Origin: Phenylobacterium sp.
Lineage (GTDB): Bacteria > Pseudomonadota > Alphaproteobacteria > Caulobacterales > Caulobacteraceae
Assembly (NCBI RefSeq): GCF_030693625.1
Contig: NZ_JAUYAF010000045.1
Span: forward strand, 1 to 49,415
Reading direction: 5' to 3'
DNA: 49,415 nt
Shown here: positions 25,292 through 34,483 of the stretch, piece by piece
How the letters are laid out: each line of letters opens with the position of its first letter
Numbering within the stretch: position 1 is the stretch's first letter
Program-made: the position numbers and the translations under genes
The notes under the pieces: model-generated
Told to the model about the DNA's origin: nothing
Database searches by the model: none
The model's input: only the letters and a program-made list of their open reading frames with translations

Positions 25292-27684
25292 CGGCGCAGC
25301 CCGACCTCCGACCAAAGGCCCGGCAGGCTGACCCGCGACGGGAGGCAAGCGCGGGATCCCGGCTGCCCTACGGCCGCCATGTCGACGACACCACGCTCGC
25401 GACGCGCGACGGGATGCTGATGCAGGTGATCCATCTGGCGGGCCTGTCGTTCGAAACCGCCGACACCGACGAGATCAATTACCGCAAGGCCCTGCGGGAC
25501 GGAGCGCTGCGCGCCTTCGCCAGTTCCCGCTTCGCCATCTATCACCACGTGATCCGCCGCGAGGCCGCCGCCGCCAGCGAAGGCGAATTCAACGACGACT
25601 TCAGTCGCACCCTGGACGAGGCCTGGAAGCGCCGGTTGAGCACCAAGAAGCTCTATGTCAACGAGCTGTTCCTGACCCTGATCCGCCGCCCGACCCAGGG
25701 TCGTGTCGGCCTCATCGAGGGCGCGATCCGCGCCATCACCGGGGCCGCGGACCCCGACCAGGGTGCGACGGCGCTCGCCAACGAGCAGCGCGAACTGAAC
25801 GCGGCCAGCGAATCCCTTCTTGCCAGCCTCGCCCCCTATGGCGCGCGCCTGCTGAGCGCCTATGACACCCCGGCCGGGCCTTGCTCCGAACCGCTGGAAT
25901 TCCTGTCGTCGCTCTATAACGGCGAGATGCGTCCGGTGCTGATGCCGCGATCGGACCTGGGGCAGCACATTCCGTATCGGCGCATCAGCTTTGGGGCCGA
26001 GACGGTGGAGCTGTCCCGCGCCGGGGCGCTCGACCGCAGCTTCGCCGCGGTGATCTCGGTCAAGGAATATCCGCCGCAGACCACGCCCGGCATGCTGGAC
26101 GACCTGCTGCGCCTGCCGCACGAGCTGGTGATCAGCCAGAGCTTCGGCTTCGTGGACCGCCAGGCGAGCCTGGACCGAATGAACCTCGCGCTGCGCCGGA
26201 TGCGGGCGGCCGATGACGAGGCGGTCACCCTGCGCCGGGGCCTGATCGAGGCAAAAGATGATGTTTCGGCCGGTCGCTCGGCGTTCGGCGAGCATCACCT
26301 CAGCGTCTTGGTTCGCGCCCCCACGATCGCGGCCCTGGATGAGGCCGTCGCCGAGGTGCAGTCCAGCTTCACAGAGATGGGAGTCATCGCGGTGCGCGAA
26401 GACGTCAATCTGGAGGCGGCCTTCTGGGCGCAGTTCCCCGGCAACTTCAAAGATATCGCCCGCCGCGCCCTGATCTCCACGGCCAATTTCGCAGGCTTCG
26501 CCTCGGGGCATAACTTCCCCACCGGCCAAGCGCAGGGCAACCACTGGGGTTCTGCGGTGACGCTGCTGGAGACCACCTCGGCGGGGCCTTACCACTTCAA
26601 CTTCCACAAGGGCGACCTGGGCAACTTCACGATCATCGGACCATCCGGGTCCGGCAAGACCGTGGTGCTCAGCTTCCTGCTGGCCCAGGCGCGGAAGTTC
26701 GACCCTCGCATCGTCTTCTTCGACAAGGACCGTGGCGCGGAAATCTTCCTGCGAGCCATCGGCGGACGCTACGACGCCATCCGGCCGGGCCAGCCGACTG
26801 GGTTCAATCCCCTGCAGCTTGAAGACAACGCGGCCAATCGCGGCTTTCTGGCCGAGTGGACCGCGCGCCTCGTCAGCCAGCCGGGAGAAGTCCTCAGCCC
26901 CGAGGATGTCGAACGCATCAAGGAAGCGGTCGACGCCAATTTCAGCCAGCAACCGGCCTACCGGCAACTGCGGTACTTCGCCGAGCTGTTCCGGGGTGAC
27001 CGCCGGCCACAAAGCACCGACCTCGCCGCCCGCTTGAGGTCGTGGTGGGGGGAGGGGGAGCGGGCCTGGCTGTTCGACAACCCGACCGACGCGCTGGACC
27101 TGGAGGCGCGCACCCTGGGTTTCGACATGACCCAGATCCTCGATGACCCGGCCCTTCGGACGCCCGCCATGATGTATTTGTTCCACCGGGTGGAGCAGCG
27201 GCTCGATGGCGATCCCACTCTCATCGTCATCGACGAAGGCTGGAAGGCGCTTGACGACGAAGTCTTCCTGGCCCGGATCAAGGACTGGGAAAAGACCATC
27301 CGCAAGCGCAACGGCCTGGTCGGCTTCGCCACCCAGAGCGCGCAGGACGCCCTGGAGAGCCGCATCGCCTCGGCGATCATCGAACAGGCCGCCACCCAGA
27401 TCTTCATGGCCAATCCCAAGGCCCAGGCCCGCGACTACTGCGAGGGGTTTGGTCTGACCGAGCACGAGTACGATCTGATCCGATCGCTGCCCGACACCTC
27501 CCATTGCTTCCTGATCAAGCACGGGGCCGACAGCGTGGTCGCGCGGCTGAACCTGTCGGGAGAACCCGACCTGCTGACTGTTCTGTCGGGGCGAGAGCGG
27601 ACAGTGCGTCTTCTGGACACCCTGCGCGAAGACCTGGGCGAAGACCCGGCCGTCTGGCTGCCGCGACTGCTGGAGCGCGCGTGA
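25270..27684 (+). CDS. virB4: VirB4 ATPase
   Basis: 804 residues from the ATG at 25270; an in-frame ATG at 25288 is an alternative. Walker A is IIGPSGSGKTVVLSFLLAQA (residues about 455-475) and Walker B is PTLIVIDEGWKALDDEVFLA (about 647). Further conserved parts are GNFTIIGPSG just before it and VGFATQSAQDALESRIASAI after it. VirB4 is the universal T4SS ATPase that powers pilus biogenesis and substrate passage. Length and motifs are complete. Its stop overlaps the virB6 start by one base (TGATG), leaving no space for virB5. Confidence 0.95.
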   Translation: MQLIPAMTAQPDLRPKARQADPRREASAGSRLPYGRHVDDTTLATRDGMLMQVIHLAGLSFETADTDEINYRKALRDGALRAFASSRFAIYHHVIRREAAAASEGEFNDDFSRTLDEAWKRRLSTKKLYVNELFLTLIRRPTQGRVGLIEGAIRAITGAADPDQGATALANEQRELNAASESLLASLAPYGARLLSAYDTPAGPCSEPLEFLSSLYNGEMRPVLMPRSDLGQHIPYRRISFGAETVELSRAGALDRSFAAVISVKEYPPQTTPGMLDDLLRLPHELVISQSFGFVDRQASLDRMNLALRRMRAADDEAVTLRRGLIEAKDDVSAGRSAFGEHHLSVLVRAPTIAALDEAVAEVQSSFTEMGVIAVREDVNLEAAFWAQFPGNFKDIARRALISTANFAGFASGHNFPTGQAQGNHWGSAVTLLETTSAGPYHFNFHKGDLGNFTIIGPSGSGKTVVLSFLLAQARKFDPRIVFFDKDRGAEIFLRAIGGRYDAIRPGQPTGFNPLQLEDNAANRGFLAEWTARLVSQPGEVLSPEDVERIKEAVDANFSQQPAYRQLRYFAELFRGDRRPQSTDLAARLRSWWGEGERAWLFDNPTDALDLEARTLGFDMTQILDDPALRTPAMMYLFHRVEQRLDGDPTLIVIDEGWKALDDEVFLARIKDWEKTIRKRNGLVGFATQSAQDALESRIASAIIEQAATQIFMANPKAQARDYCEGFGLTEHEYDLIRSLPDTSHCFLIKHGADSVVARLNLSGEPDLLTVLSGRERTVRLLDTLREDLGEDPAVWLPRLLERA

Positions 27685-28886
27685 TGGCCGGCTTCTGCCC
27701 CGCCCCCGCGGCCGACATTGGCTTGGTCCAGGGCCTGTTGGGCTCCGTCGACTGCAACGTCCGGGTGATGGCTGAGGCGGGATACGGCGCGCTGGCGCAG
27801 CCGGGGTCGTCTTTCGGTCCCGCCCTGACCGCGATACTGACCCTCTATATCGCGATCCTGGGGTTCGGCATGCTGATGGGTCGCACCCCGCTGCGGGTTG
27901 GCGACCTGACAATCACGGCGCTGAAGATCGGCGCGGTCCTGGCGCTGGCGACCAACTGGCCGACCTATCAGCGCGTGGTGTTCGACACCCTGTTCCTGGG
28001 ACCCACGCAGTTGGCGACCTCGATGCTGGACGCCATCCAGCCGCCGGGTTCGGCGCTGCGGGGCGATCCCTTCGACGGCCTGCAGTTGGCCTATGACGAG
28101 TTGCAGCGCTCCGCCGCCTACTACACCCAGCGCAGCCTGAGCCTCGCCTCGCCGCTGCAGGGTGGCAACGCGGGCGCCGCCTTCGGCCTGACCTTGGCGT
28201 CCACGCTCATGCTGTTGATGAGCCTCGGCGCGGTGCTGGCGGCGAAGATCGTGCTGGGCCTGCTGCTGGCGCTGGGCCCCGTCTTCATCGCCCTGCTGAT
28301 GTTCGATTCCACGCGCGGCGTCTTCGAGGGATGGCTGCGGGCCGCGGTGGCCTTCGCCCTGACACCCCTATTGGCGACCCTGGCCCTGATCGTTCAACTG
28401 GTGATGATCGAACCGCATCTGGTGCGCCTGGTGGAGATGCGAGCCCAGGGCGTGGTGGATGTCGCCCCGGCCAACGCCATTCTGCTGCTCACTCTGATCT
28501 CGACCGGCGTCGCCCTGTCCCTCGCGATCGCCACCGCCATGGTGGCCACCGGCTTCCGGCTCCCCTGGCGCACGGTGGCTGGAGTCGAGGGTGGCCGCAC
28601 GGGCGCTGCCGGGGCTTCAAGCGAAAGGCGTGAGGCCACCGCCGTCGCAGCGTCGGTCTCATCGGCGCCCCCCCGCGCCGCCGCCGTCGCCGGCGCGGTC
28701 GCGGCCATGGAGCGCCGTGAGAGCCGACTGGAACTTGTGAGCACCGACGGTCCCCGGCGGACCTCGGTTGGCCGGGGTCGTGACGAACTTCCAGGCGCGG
28801 CCGAGCGCGCGCCGCCCCTTGGCCAGACCTATCGCCGCGCCGCCCAACCCCGCCGGGCCGCGAGCAATGTTCGGAGAGATCGATGA
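27684..28886 (+). CDS. virB6: VirB6/TrbL-type polytopic channel protein
   Basis: 400 residues starting at the ATG that overlaps the virB4 stop. Hydrophobic helices include SFGPALTAILTLYIAILGFG, LTLASTLMLLMSLGAVLAAK and IVLGLLLALGPVFIALLMFD, and two or more follow up to about residue 295. The ALGPVFIALLMF-T--FEGWLR block is the VirB6/TrbL signature. The C-terminal 110 residues are an Ala/Arg-rich cytoplasmic or periplasmic tail. It forms the inner-membrane part of the T4SS channel. The last four bases (ATGA) overlap virB8, so there is no virB7 between them. Confidence 0.9.
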   Translation: MAGFCPAPAADIGLVQGLLGSVDCNVRVMAEAGYGALAQPGSSFGPALTAILTLYIAILGFGMLMGRTPLRVGDLTITALKIGAVLALATNWPTYQRVVFDTLFLGPTQLATSMLDAIQPPGSALRGDPFDGLQLAYDELQRSAAYYTQRSLSLASPLQGGNAGAAFGLTLASTLMLLMSLGAVLAAKIVLGLLLALGPVFIALLMFDSTRGVFEGWLRAAVAFALTPLLATLALIVQLVMIEPHLVRLVEMRAQGVVDVAPANAILLLTLISTGVALSLAIATAMVATGFRLPWRTVAGVEGGRTGAAGASSERREATAVAASVSSAPPRAAAVAGAVAAMERRESRLELVSTDGPRRTSVGRGRDELPGAAERAPPLGQTYRRAAQPRRAASNVRRDR

Positions 28887-29593
28887 AGCCTGACAAGCCG
28901 CTTCAGCGGGGCGACTACTACGCCGAAGCCGCCTCCTGGTCTCAGGACGTGCACGGCGCCCTGCGCTCGTCGCGCCGCCTGGCCTGGATCATCGCGGGCG
29001 CGGCCGGGACGGTTGCGCTGTTCGAGGCCATCGCGCTCGCCGCCATGATGCCGCTGAAGACCGTGGTCCCCTACACCATCACCGTGGATCGCCAGACCGG
29101 CTATGTCGAGACCGCCCAGGGTCTACGCCCGGGTCTCCTGTCACAGGACGCCGCCGTCACCCAGGCCTTCCTGGCCCAGTATGTCCTGGCGCGGGAGGGC
29201 TTCGATCCCGTCGATCTGCAGGCCACCTACCGCAAGGTCGCCCTGTGGTCAGCCGGTGAGGCGAAGACCCAATACCTGCGGACCATGGCCGCCTCCAATC
29301 CCTCCAGCCCGGTCAAGATGTATGGCCGCGCGACGGTCCTGCAGCCCACAATCAAGAGCATTTCGCTGTTGTCCCCCAACAGCGCCCTGGTGCGCTTCGA
29401 CTCCGAGCGGCGCGACAGCGGGTCGCCCGCCGGTGACCGGGCCTCCTTCGCCGCGGTGATCGGGTTCCGGTATACGGGCGCGCCGATGCGGATGGGGGAT
29501 CGGTTCCTGAATCCCCTGGGCTTCCAGGTGACATCCTATCGCCGGGATTCCGAGATGATCGGATCCACCGCGGCTTCGCAGGGACAGCGCTGA
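28883..29593 (+). CDS. virB8: VirB8 core assembly protein
   Basis: 236 residues. It has a short cytoplasmic N-terminus (GDYYAEAASW), one transmembrane helix (LAWIIAGAAGTVALFEAIAL) and a periplasmic NTF2-like domain. That domain contains VVPYTITVDRQTGYVETAQG and QYVLAREGFDPVDLQATYRK, then NPSSPVKMYG, as in VirB8 proteins. It nucleates the T4SS in the inner membrane and binds VirB9 and VirB10. It overlaps both neighbours (ATGA with virB6, TGATG with virB9), so expression is tightly coupled. Confidence 0.93.
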   Translation: MKPDKPLQRGDYYAEAASWSQDVHGALRSSRRLAWIIAGAAGTVALFEAIALAAMMPLKTVVPYTITVDRQTGYVETAQGLRPGLLSQDAAVTQAFLAQYVLAREGFDPVDLQATYRKVALWSAGEAKTQYLRTMAASNPSSPVKMYGRATVLQPTIKSISLLSPNSALVRFDSERRDSGSPAGDRASFAAVIGFRYTGAPMRMGDRFLNPLGFQVTSYRRDSEMIGSTAASQGQR

Positions 29594-30333
29594 TGCGCGC
29601 CACCCTGGCTCTCGCCCTGGCGATGACGACGGCGCCTCTGGCCGTGGAGGCGGCGCAGGTTCCGCGCCCCGGACCCGGCGATCCCCACATCCAGAGCGTG
29701 GAGTACGATCCTGATCAGGTCGTGCTCCTGAACGGAGTTGTCGGCTATCAGCTCATGCTGGAATTCGCCCCCGACGAGCGGCTGGTGAACGTCTCCATCG
29801 GCGACTCCCTCGGCTGGCAGGTCACCCCAAACCGGAACGCCAACCTGCTGTTCCTCAAGCCTATCGACAAGCGCGCGGTCACCAACATGACGGTGGTCAC
29901 CAACCAGCGTCGCTACGCCTTTGACCTGCGGGTGAGCACGGGACCCAGCCTGGCGCGGACGCCCTATGTGGTGCGTTTCATCTATCCCCAGGTGGCGGTC
30001 GCCGCGCCGGCGCCTGAGTGGGTGGAGCCGCCTCCGGAGGTGGTCAACGCCGCCTATGTGGTCACCGGCGCGGCGGAAAGCGCGCCGGTCCAGGTCTTTG
30101 ACGACGGACGCATGACCTATTTCGCGTGGGCGCCCCAGGCCGCCGCTCCTGCCATCTTCGCCGTCGCCGCAGACGGCGCGGAGAGCCTAGTGAACTATGG
30201 CGTGCGCGGGGGCTACACCGTGGTCGAGCAGCTGGCGCCGCGCTTCATGCTGCGGAATGGCAAGCAGGTGGCGACCGTCACCAACCAGGCCTACCGCGCC
30301 GCCGCCCCGGACCAACGGACCGCAGCCAAATGA
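29593..30333 (+). CDS. virB9: VirB9 outer-membrane core component
   Basis: 246 residues with a signal peptide (RATLALALAMTTAPLAVEA). The N-terminal domain carries SVEYDPDQVVLLNGVVGYQL and FAPDERLVNVSIGDSLGWQV, then NANLLFLKPIDKRAVTNMTV. The C-terminal domain has VFDDGRMTYFAWAPQAAAPA and NYGVRGGYTVVEQLAPRFML, the VirB9 beta-sandwich that surrounds VirB10 at the outer membrane. VirB7 lipoprotein normally stabilises VirB9, but no virB7 is present in the operon, so another lipoprotein would be needed. Confidence 0.93.
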   Translation: MRATLALALAMTTAPLAVEAAQVPRPGPGDPHIQSVEYDPDQVVLLNGVVGYQLMLEFAPDERLVNVSIGDSLGWQVTPNRNANLLFLKPIDKRAVTNMTVVTNQRRYAFDLRVSTGPSLARTPYVVRFIYPQVAVAAPAPEWVEPPPEVVNAAYVVTGAAESAPVQVFDDGRMTYFAWAPQAAAPAIFAVAADGAESLVNYGVRGGYTVVEQLAPRFMLRNGKQVATVTNQAYRAAAPDQRTAAK

Positions 30334-31538
30334 CCGATCCCCGCGCACCCGGCGCCGGCTTGCCGCCGCCGATCTCCGAAGACCTGACCCTGGCGGCCGA
30401 GGCCTCGGAACCTATGGTGGGATCGACGACCCGCACGCTTCACCCAGCGGTCATCGCCGGCGGCTTCTCGCTGGTGGCCATCGCCCTGTTTCTGGTCCTC
30501 AATGGCAACCGCATGGACCGAACAGGCGCCAGCCTGGTGACCCCGACGGGCCAGCCGAGCTCTATCGCCGAGGCGTCGCCGCCTCCGCTGGAGCTGCCCT
30601 TGACCCAGATTTCCACGGGTGGCGACACAGGCCCGTTCAGCGGGCTGCCGACCCAGGTGGGGATGCCGCCACCGCCACCCCCGCCGCCACCAAACGTGTC
30701 CGCCGCCTATGTGCCGGTCTCGACGCCCAGGTTCGGCCCGTCGCAGGGCGATGTGATGGCTCGACGTCGCGCACCTTCGGTCGTGGTGGACTTCGGCGCA
30801 CCCTCCGGCGAGCGCATGGTCCTGGCCCAGGCCTCGGCTGGCGCCTCCGGTCCCCAGGCCGCGGCGGCCCTGGCCGCCGGCGCCGCGGGCGGGCAGGCCA
30901 AGGGGCCTGATCTCAACGACAGCGAACAGTTCGCCGAACGCGTGGGGGATGAAGAGCCGGCCCGCGCGAGGGCGACCACCCTGCGCAATCTCTCCGCGCT
31001 GGCGCCCCAGGGGACCATCATCCCCGGGGTGCTGGAGACCGCGATCAATTCCGACCTGCCAGGCTTCACGCGCGCGGTGGTCAGCCGCGACGTGCTCAGC
31101 TTCGACGGCCGCGCCGTCCTCATCCCTCGCGGCAGCCGCCTGATCGGCCAGTACAAGAGCGCCGTCGCGCTGGGTCAGTCGCGGGCCTTCATCATCTGGA
31201 CGCGGGTGCTGCGCCCGGATGGCGTCTCGATCCAGATCGGGTCGCCGGGCACCGACGCCCTGGGCCGCGGCGGGCTCGAGGGCGATGTTGACCGCCACTT
31301 CTTCCGCCGCTTCAGCGGTTCCATTTTGCTCTCGGTGCTGAGCGCCGGGGTGGCCTCCCTGGGCGACACGCCGTCGACCCAGATCAGCATCGGCTCACCG
31401 GGAGCGGCGGCGGGTCTCGCCAGCTCGGCGGTGCAGGGCGAGAAGATTTCGCCCACCATCAAGGTTCCGCAGGGCGAGGCGATCCGCATCTTCGTGTCCC
31501 GCGACCTGGACTTCTCCGGCGTGGATCCGATCCGGTGA
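30330..31538 (+). CDS. virB10: VirB10/TrbI core component
   Basis: 402 residues starting at the ATG that overlaps the virB9 stop. It has a cytoplasmic N-terminus, one transmembrane helix (VIAGGFSLVAIALFLVLNGN, about 35-55), and a Pro-rich periplasmic linker including nine consecutive Pro. The C-terminal beta-barrel domain holds GTIIPGVLETAINSDLPGFT, then AVVSRDVLSFDGRAVLIPRG and SRLIGQYKSAVALGQSRAFI, then GVDRHFF-like residues in the antenna region. VirB10 spans both membranes and transmits ATP energy from VirB4, VirB11 or VirD4. Complete. Confidence 0.94.
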   Translation: MTDPRAPGAGLPPPISEDLTLAAEASEPMVGSTTRTLHPAVIAGGFSLVAIALFLVLNGNRMDRTGASLVTPTGQPSSIAEASPPPLELPLTQISTGGDTGPFSGLPTQVGMPPPPPPPPPNVSAAYVPVSTPRFGPSQGDVMARRRAPSVVVDFGAPSGERMVLAQASAGASGPQAAAALAAGAAGGQAKGPDLNDSEQFAERVGDEEPARARATTLRNLSALAPQGTIIPGVLETAINSDLPGFTRAVVSRDVLSFDGRAVLIPRGSRLIGQYKSAVALGQSRAFIIWTRVLRPDGVSIQIGSPGTDALGRGGLEGDVDRHFFRRFSGSILLSVLSAGVASLGDTPSTQISIGSPGAAAGLASSAVQGEKISPTIKVPQGEAIRIFVSRDLDFSGVDPIR

Positions 31539-32539
31539 GCGCCGGCCCCGCCGCCATCTATCTGAGGACCTACCTGGCGCCGCTGGCCTTCCTGCTGGAG
31601 CGCGCGGAGGTCACAGACATCTTCATCAACAAGCCTGGAGAGGTCTGGGTCGAGACGGTTCTGGGCTCTATCGAACGCCACGCCGCGCCGGATCTCGACG
31701 AGACCACCCTGTGGCGGCTGGCGCGCCAGATCGCCAGCTTCTCCAACCAGGGGATCAGCCGCGAACATCCGCTGCTCGCCGCCACCCTGCCCAGCGGCGA
31801 GCGCGTGCAGATTGTCGCCCCACCGGCGACCCGGGGCGATCTTGCGATCGCCGTGCGCAAGCACGTGGTGGCCGATCTCAGCCTGGACGACTACGACCGC
31901 GCCGAGGCCTTCGCCCATGTGCGCACCGACGGCCGCTCTGACAGCGAGGTGCTGGACGCGCAGCTGCAAGGCCTGCTGGACGCAGGCCAGCTCGCCGAGT
32001 TCCTGCGGGTCGCGGTGCGAGGCCGCAAGAACATCATCGTCGCGGGCGGCACCTCCACCGGCAAGACCACCTTTCTCAACGCCCTGCTGAAGGAAGTTCC
32101 GCGCGAAGAGCGGCTGGTGCTGATCGAGGACGCGGCGGAGGTGCAGTTGGACCACCCGAACGCCGTCGGCCTAGTGGCCGTGCGCGGCGAGACCGGCGAA
32201 GCCAAGGTCACGGTCGAGGACCTCGTGCAGGCCTCCCTGCGCATGCGGCCCGACCGCATCATACTGGGCGAGTTGCGGGGGCGCGAGGCGACCAGCTTCC
32301 TGCGTGCGGTCAATACCGGGCATCCGGGCTCCATCACCACCCTGCACGCCGACAGCCCGCGCGGTGCCGTCGATCAGCTTAGCCTTCTTGTCCTGCAGGC
32401 CGGCCTGCAGCTGACCCGGACCGAAATCGTCGACTACGTGCGCGGCATCGTGGACGTCTTCGTGCAGCTGTCGCGCCGCGACGGTCGGCGGGTCATTTCC
32501 GAGATCGTGTTCAAACAGGGCGCGGCGGCCCTGTCGTGA
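31535..32539 (+). CDS. virB11: VirB11 hexameric ATPase
   Basis: 334 residues from a GTG overlapping the virB10 stop (GTGA). The C-terminal ATPase has Walker A IIVAGGTSTGKTTFLNALLK (about 168-187), the Asp-box LVLIEDAAEVQLDHPN, Walker B RIILGELRGREATSFLRAVN and the His box GHPGSITTLHADSPRGAVDQ. It is the traffic ATPase at the base of the T4SS, switching between pilus assembly and substrate transfer. Its own stop overlaps the hupE start by four bases (GTGA), tying the secretion operon to the following non-T4SS genes. Confidence 0.95.
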   Translation: MSAGPAAIYLRTYLAPLAFLLERAEVTDIFINKPGEVWVETVLGSIERHAAPDLDETTLWRLARQIASFSNQGISREHPLLAATLPSGERVQIVAPPATRGDLAIAVRKHVVADLSLDDYDRAEAFAHVRTDGRSDSEVLDAQLQGLLDAGQLAEFLRVAVRGRKNIIVAGGTSTGKTTFLNALLKEVPREERLVLIEDAAEVQLDHPNAVGLVAVRGETGEAKVTVEDLVQASLRMRPDRIILGELRGREATSFLRAVNTGHPGSITTLHADSPRGAVDQLSLLVLQAGLQLTRTEIVDYVRGIVDVFVQLSRRDGRRVISEIVFKQGAAALS

Positions 32540-33144
32540 TCAGGACTGATCGCTTCCGCATCGTGCTGGCCTTGCTGTGCGCTGGATTCTGCCTGTCGTC
32601 GGGTCCGGCCCTGGCCCATACCGCGACAGACCTGGCGGGCGGATTCAGCTCGGGCGTCCTGCATCCGCTCGCTGGCCCCGACCACTTGCTGGCCATGGTC
32701 GCGGTGGGGCTGTGGGGTGCGTTTCTGGGCCGGCCTTTGATCTTCGCCCTGCCGGTGATCTTTCCCGCGGTCATGGCCATTGGCGGCGTGTTGGGCATGG
32801 CCAATGTTCCGTGGCCCCCGGTTGAGATCGGGATCGCGGTCTCAGTGCTGGTGTTGGGTATCGTCATCGCCGGGGCCGTCCGCGCCCCGGTCTGGGCCGC
32901 CTCGGCCGTTGTCGCGGCGTTCGCCGTCTTCCACGGCTATGCGCATGGCCAGGAGCTGCCTTCAGCGGCCGATCCCGTGGGGTACAGCGTGGGCTTCATG
33001 CTGGCCACGGGGTCGTTGCATGTGGTCGGGATCGGCATCGGGGCCATTAACGGCTATCGCGGCGGCGTCTTGCTGACGCGCGGCCTGGGCGCCCTGATCG
33101 CCCTGGCCGGCGTCTACTTCCTGTACCAGGCGATAGGCGCTTGA
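32536..33144 (+). CDS. HupE/UreJ-family membrane protein
   Basis: 202 residues from a GTG. An N-terminal signal peptide (IVLALLCAGFCLSSGPALA) leaves a mature His at the start (HTATDLAGG). The family motif HPLAGPDHLLAMVAVGLWGA contains the His and Asp thought to coordinate metal. Five to six further helices follow, with VFHGYAHGQELPSAADPVGY near the middle. HupE/UreJ proteins are nickel or cobalt permeases, often beside hydrogenase or urease genes, which are not in this window. Its start overlaps virB11 and its stop overlaps the next gene (TTGA). Confidence 0.9.
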   Translation: MIRTDRFRIVLALLCAGFCLSSGPALAHTATDLAGGFSSGVLHPLAGPDHLLAMVAVGLWGAFLGRPLIFALPVIFPAVMAIGGVLGMANVPWPPVEIGIAVSVLVLGIVIAGAVRAPVWAASAVVAAFAVFHGYAHGQELPSAADPVGYSVGFMLATGSLHVVGIGIGAINGYRGGVLLTRGLGALIALAGVYFLYQAIGA

Positions 33145-33626
33145 GGGGAGGCGCCCTGCCTCCGGCCTTGCTGGCGGCGGCGTTGGGCTTCGCGCTCAGC
33201 TACGCGCCGCGCGGGAGTCTCCTGGTCTGCTTTCCCGCCTTTTTGGCGGTCGCCTTGGCGGCGACCTTTCTGCCTGTCCAGGCCGGATGGGAGGACGCCA
33301 TTTTCCTCGGCTGCTGGACCAGCGTGGTGATGACCGCCGCGAGTGTTCACCTGCCCGGCGGACTGAACCGACCTATCGCCACCCTCCTGGCCGTGAACGC
33401 CGGAGTCTGGTGCGGGGCGGTGATCGCCGCCTCCGGCGCCCCGGTGGACCTGGCCAAGGCCGCGCCCTGGGTGCTGCTCGCGCTGCCGGGGGCCTGGCTC
33501 GTCGGTCGCCGCTGGGGCATCGCAATCAAGGTCCTGGCGAGCTGGCTCGCGGCGGTCGCCATCCTTGGCGCCGCTCTCCCCACCACCACGCCGACGCCCG
33601 GCTACGTCGCCGACCACATGGAATGA
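33141..33626 (+). CDS. Small polytopic membrane protein, unknown
   Basis: 161 residues from a TTG that overlaps the hupE stop (TTGA). The sequence is almost entirely hydrophobic helices: PALLAAALGFALSYAPRGSL, VCFPAFLAVALAATFLPVQA, WVLLALPGAWLVGRRWGIAI. No domain recognised. Its position between HupE and DUF4198 genes, with overlapping codons on both sides, suggests a subunit or helper of that transport unit. The rare TTG start may keep its level low. Confidence 0.75.
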   Translation: MRGGALPPALLAAALGFALSYAPRGSLLVCFPAFLAVALAATFLPVQAGWEDAIFLGCWTSVVMTAASVHLPGGLNRPIATLLAVNAGVWCGAVIAASGAPVDLAKAAPWVLLALPGAWLVGRRWGIAIKVLASWLAAVAILGAALPTTTPTPGYVADHME

Positions 33627-34483
33627 ACATGACCACAGCCATTCGATCCATCGGGGCTGGCGCCTTGCTGGCCGCAACGCTCACAACCGCCGCTTCGGCC
33701 CACGATTTCTGGGTCCAGCCGGCGCAGTTCTGGCTGGCCCCCAATGGCGCGGTGCTGACGTCGCTCCAGGTCGGACACGGTCCGGCCCGCGAGCGTTGGG
33801 GCGCTGACGTCAAGCGCGTCACCTCGTTCTACAGCCTTGGTCCCGCCGGTCGGACCGACCGCCTGGCGGAGCTGCGGGCCCGCGGCTTGGACCAGGATCA
33901 CCTGCTGCGGTTCCCAGGCCCCGGCGTCCATGTCCTGGTCCTGGAGACCAACCACGCCCAGAGCGAACTTCCAGGTCCTAGGTTCACGAGCTACCTGAAG
34001 GAAGAGGGGCTGACCCCGGCGATCAACCTGCGCGCCCAGCAGAAGATCGCCGACCAGCCCGGCCGCGAAGTCTACACCCGAAGGGCGAAGGCCCTGGTGC
34101 AGGTCGGCCCGCCGAACCCCAGGTTCGACGCCCTGGTGACTCGGCCGGTGGGTCTGTCGCTGGAGATCGTGCCTGAGGTGAACCCCTATGCGCCGACCGC
34201 CGGTGCGAACCTGCCGGTTCGTATCCTCTATGAGGGGCGTCCCTTGTCCGGGGCCCTCGTGAAGCTGAACAACCTCGACTTCGACGGTCGGCCTGTCGCG
34301 CAGATCCGCAGCGACAGCGCGGGGCGGGCGGTGTTCAATGTGCCGCGCTCAGGCTCCTGGCAGTTGAACGTCATCTGGACCAAGCCTCTCAAAGGCGCCG
34401 CCAAGGCCGATTTTGACACCACCTTCTCCAGCCTCACCTTCGGGTTTCCGCGCAAGGGCGCTGCGGTGGAGCGCAATCCATAG
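33623..34483 (+). CDS. DUF4198 exported protein
   Basis: 286 residues; the ATG overlaps the previous stop (ATGA). A signal peptide (SIGAGALLAATLTTAASA) is followed at once by HDFWVQPAQFWLAPNGAVLT, the signature start of DUF4198. The C-terminal half includes PTAGANLPVRILYEGRPLSG, then ALVKLNNLDFDGRPVAQIRS, the Ig-like domain of the family. DUF4198 proteins are periplasmic and are associated with metal (nickel or cobalt) uptake or binding. The N-terminal His is a likely ligand. It pairs naturally with the HupE-type permease upstream. Confidence 0.88.
   Translation: MNMTTAIRSIGAGALLAATLTTAASAHDFWVQPAQFWLAPNGAVLTSLQVGHGPARERWGADVKRVTSFYSLGPAGRTDRLAELRARGLDQDHLLRFPGPGVHVLVLETNHAQSELPGPRFTSYLKEEGLTPAINLRAQQKIADQPGREVYTRRAKALVQVGPPNPRFDALVTRPVGLSLEIVPEVNPYAPTAGANLPVRILYEGRPLSGALVKLNNLDFDGRPVAQIRSDSAGRAVFNVPRSGSWQLNVIWTKPLKGAAKADFDTTFSSLTFGFPRKGAAVERNP

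Noticed and set aside
25177..27912. A 911-codon open frame antisense to virB4
   Set aside because: The sense strand has clear Walker motifs and a full VirB4 fold. The antisense frame has no recognised domain and arises from codon bias.
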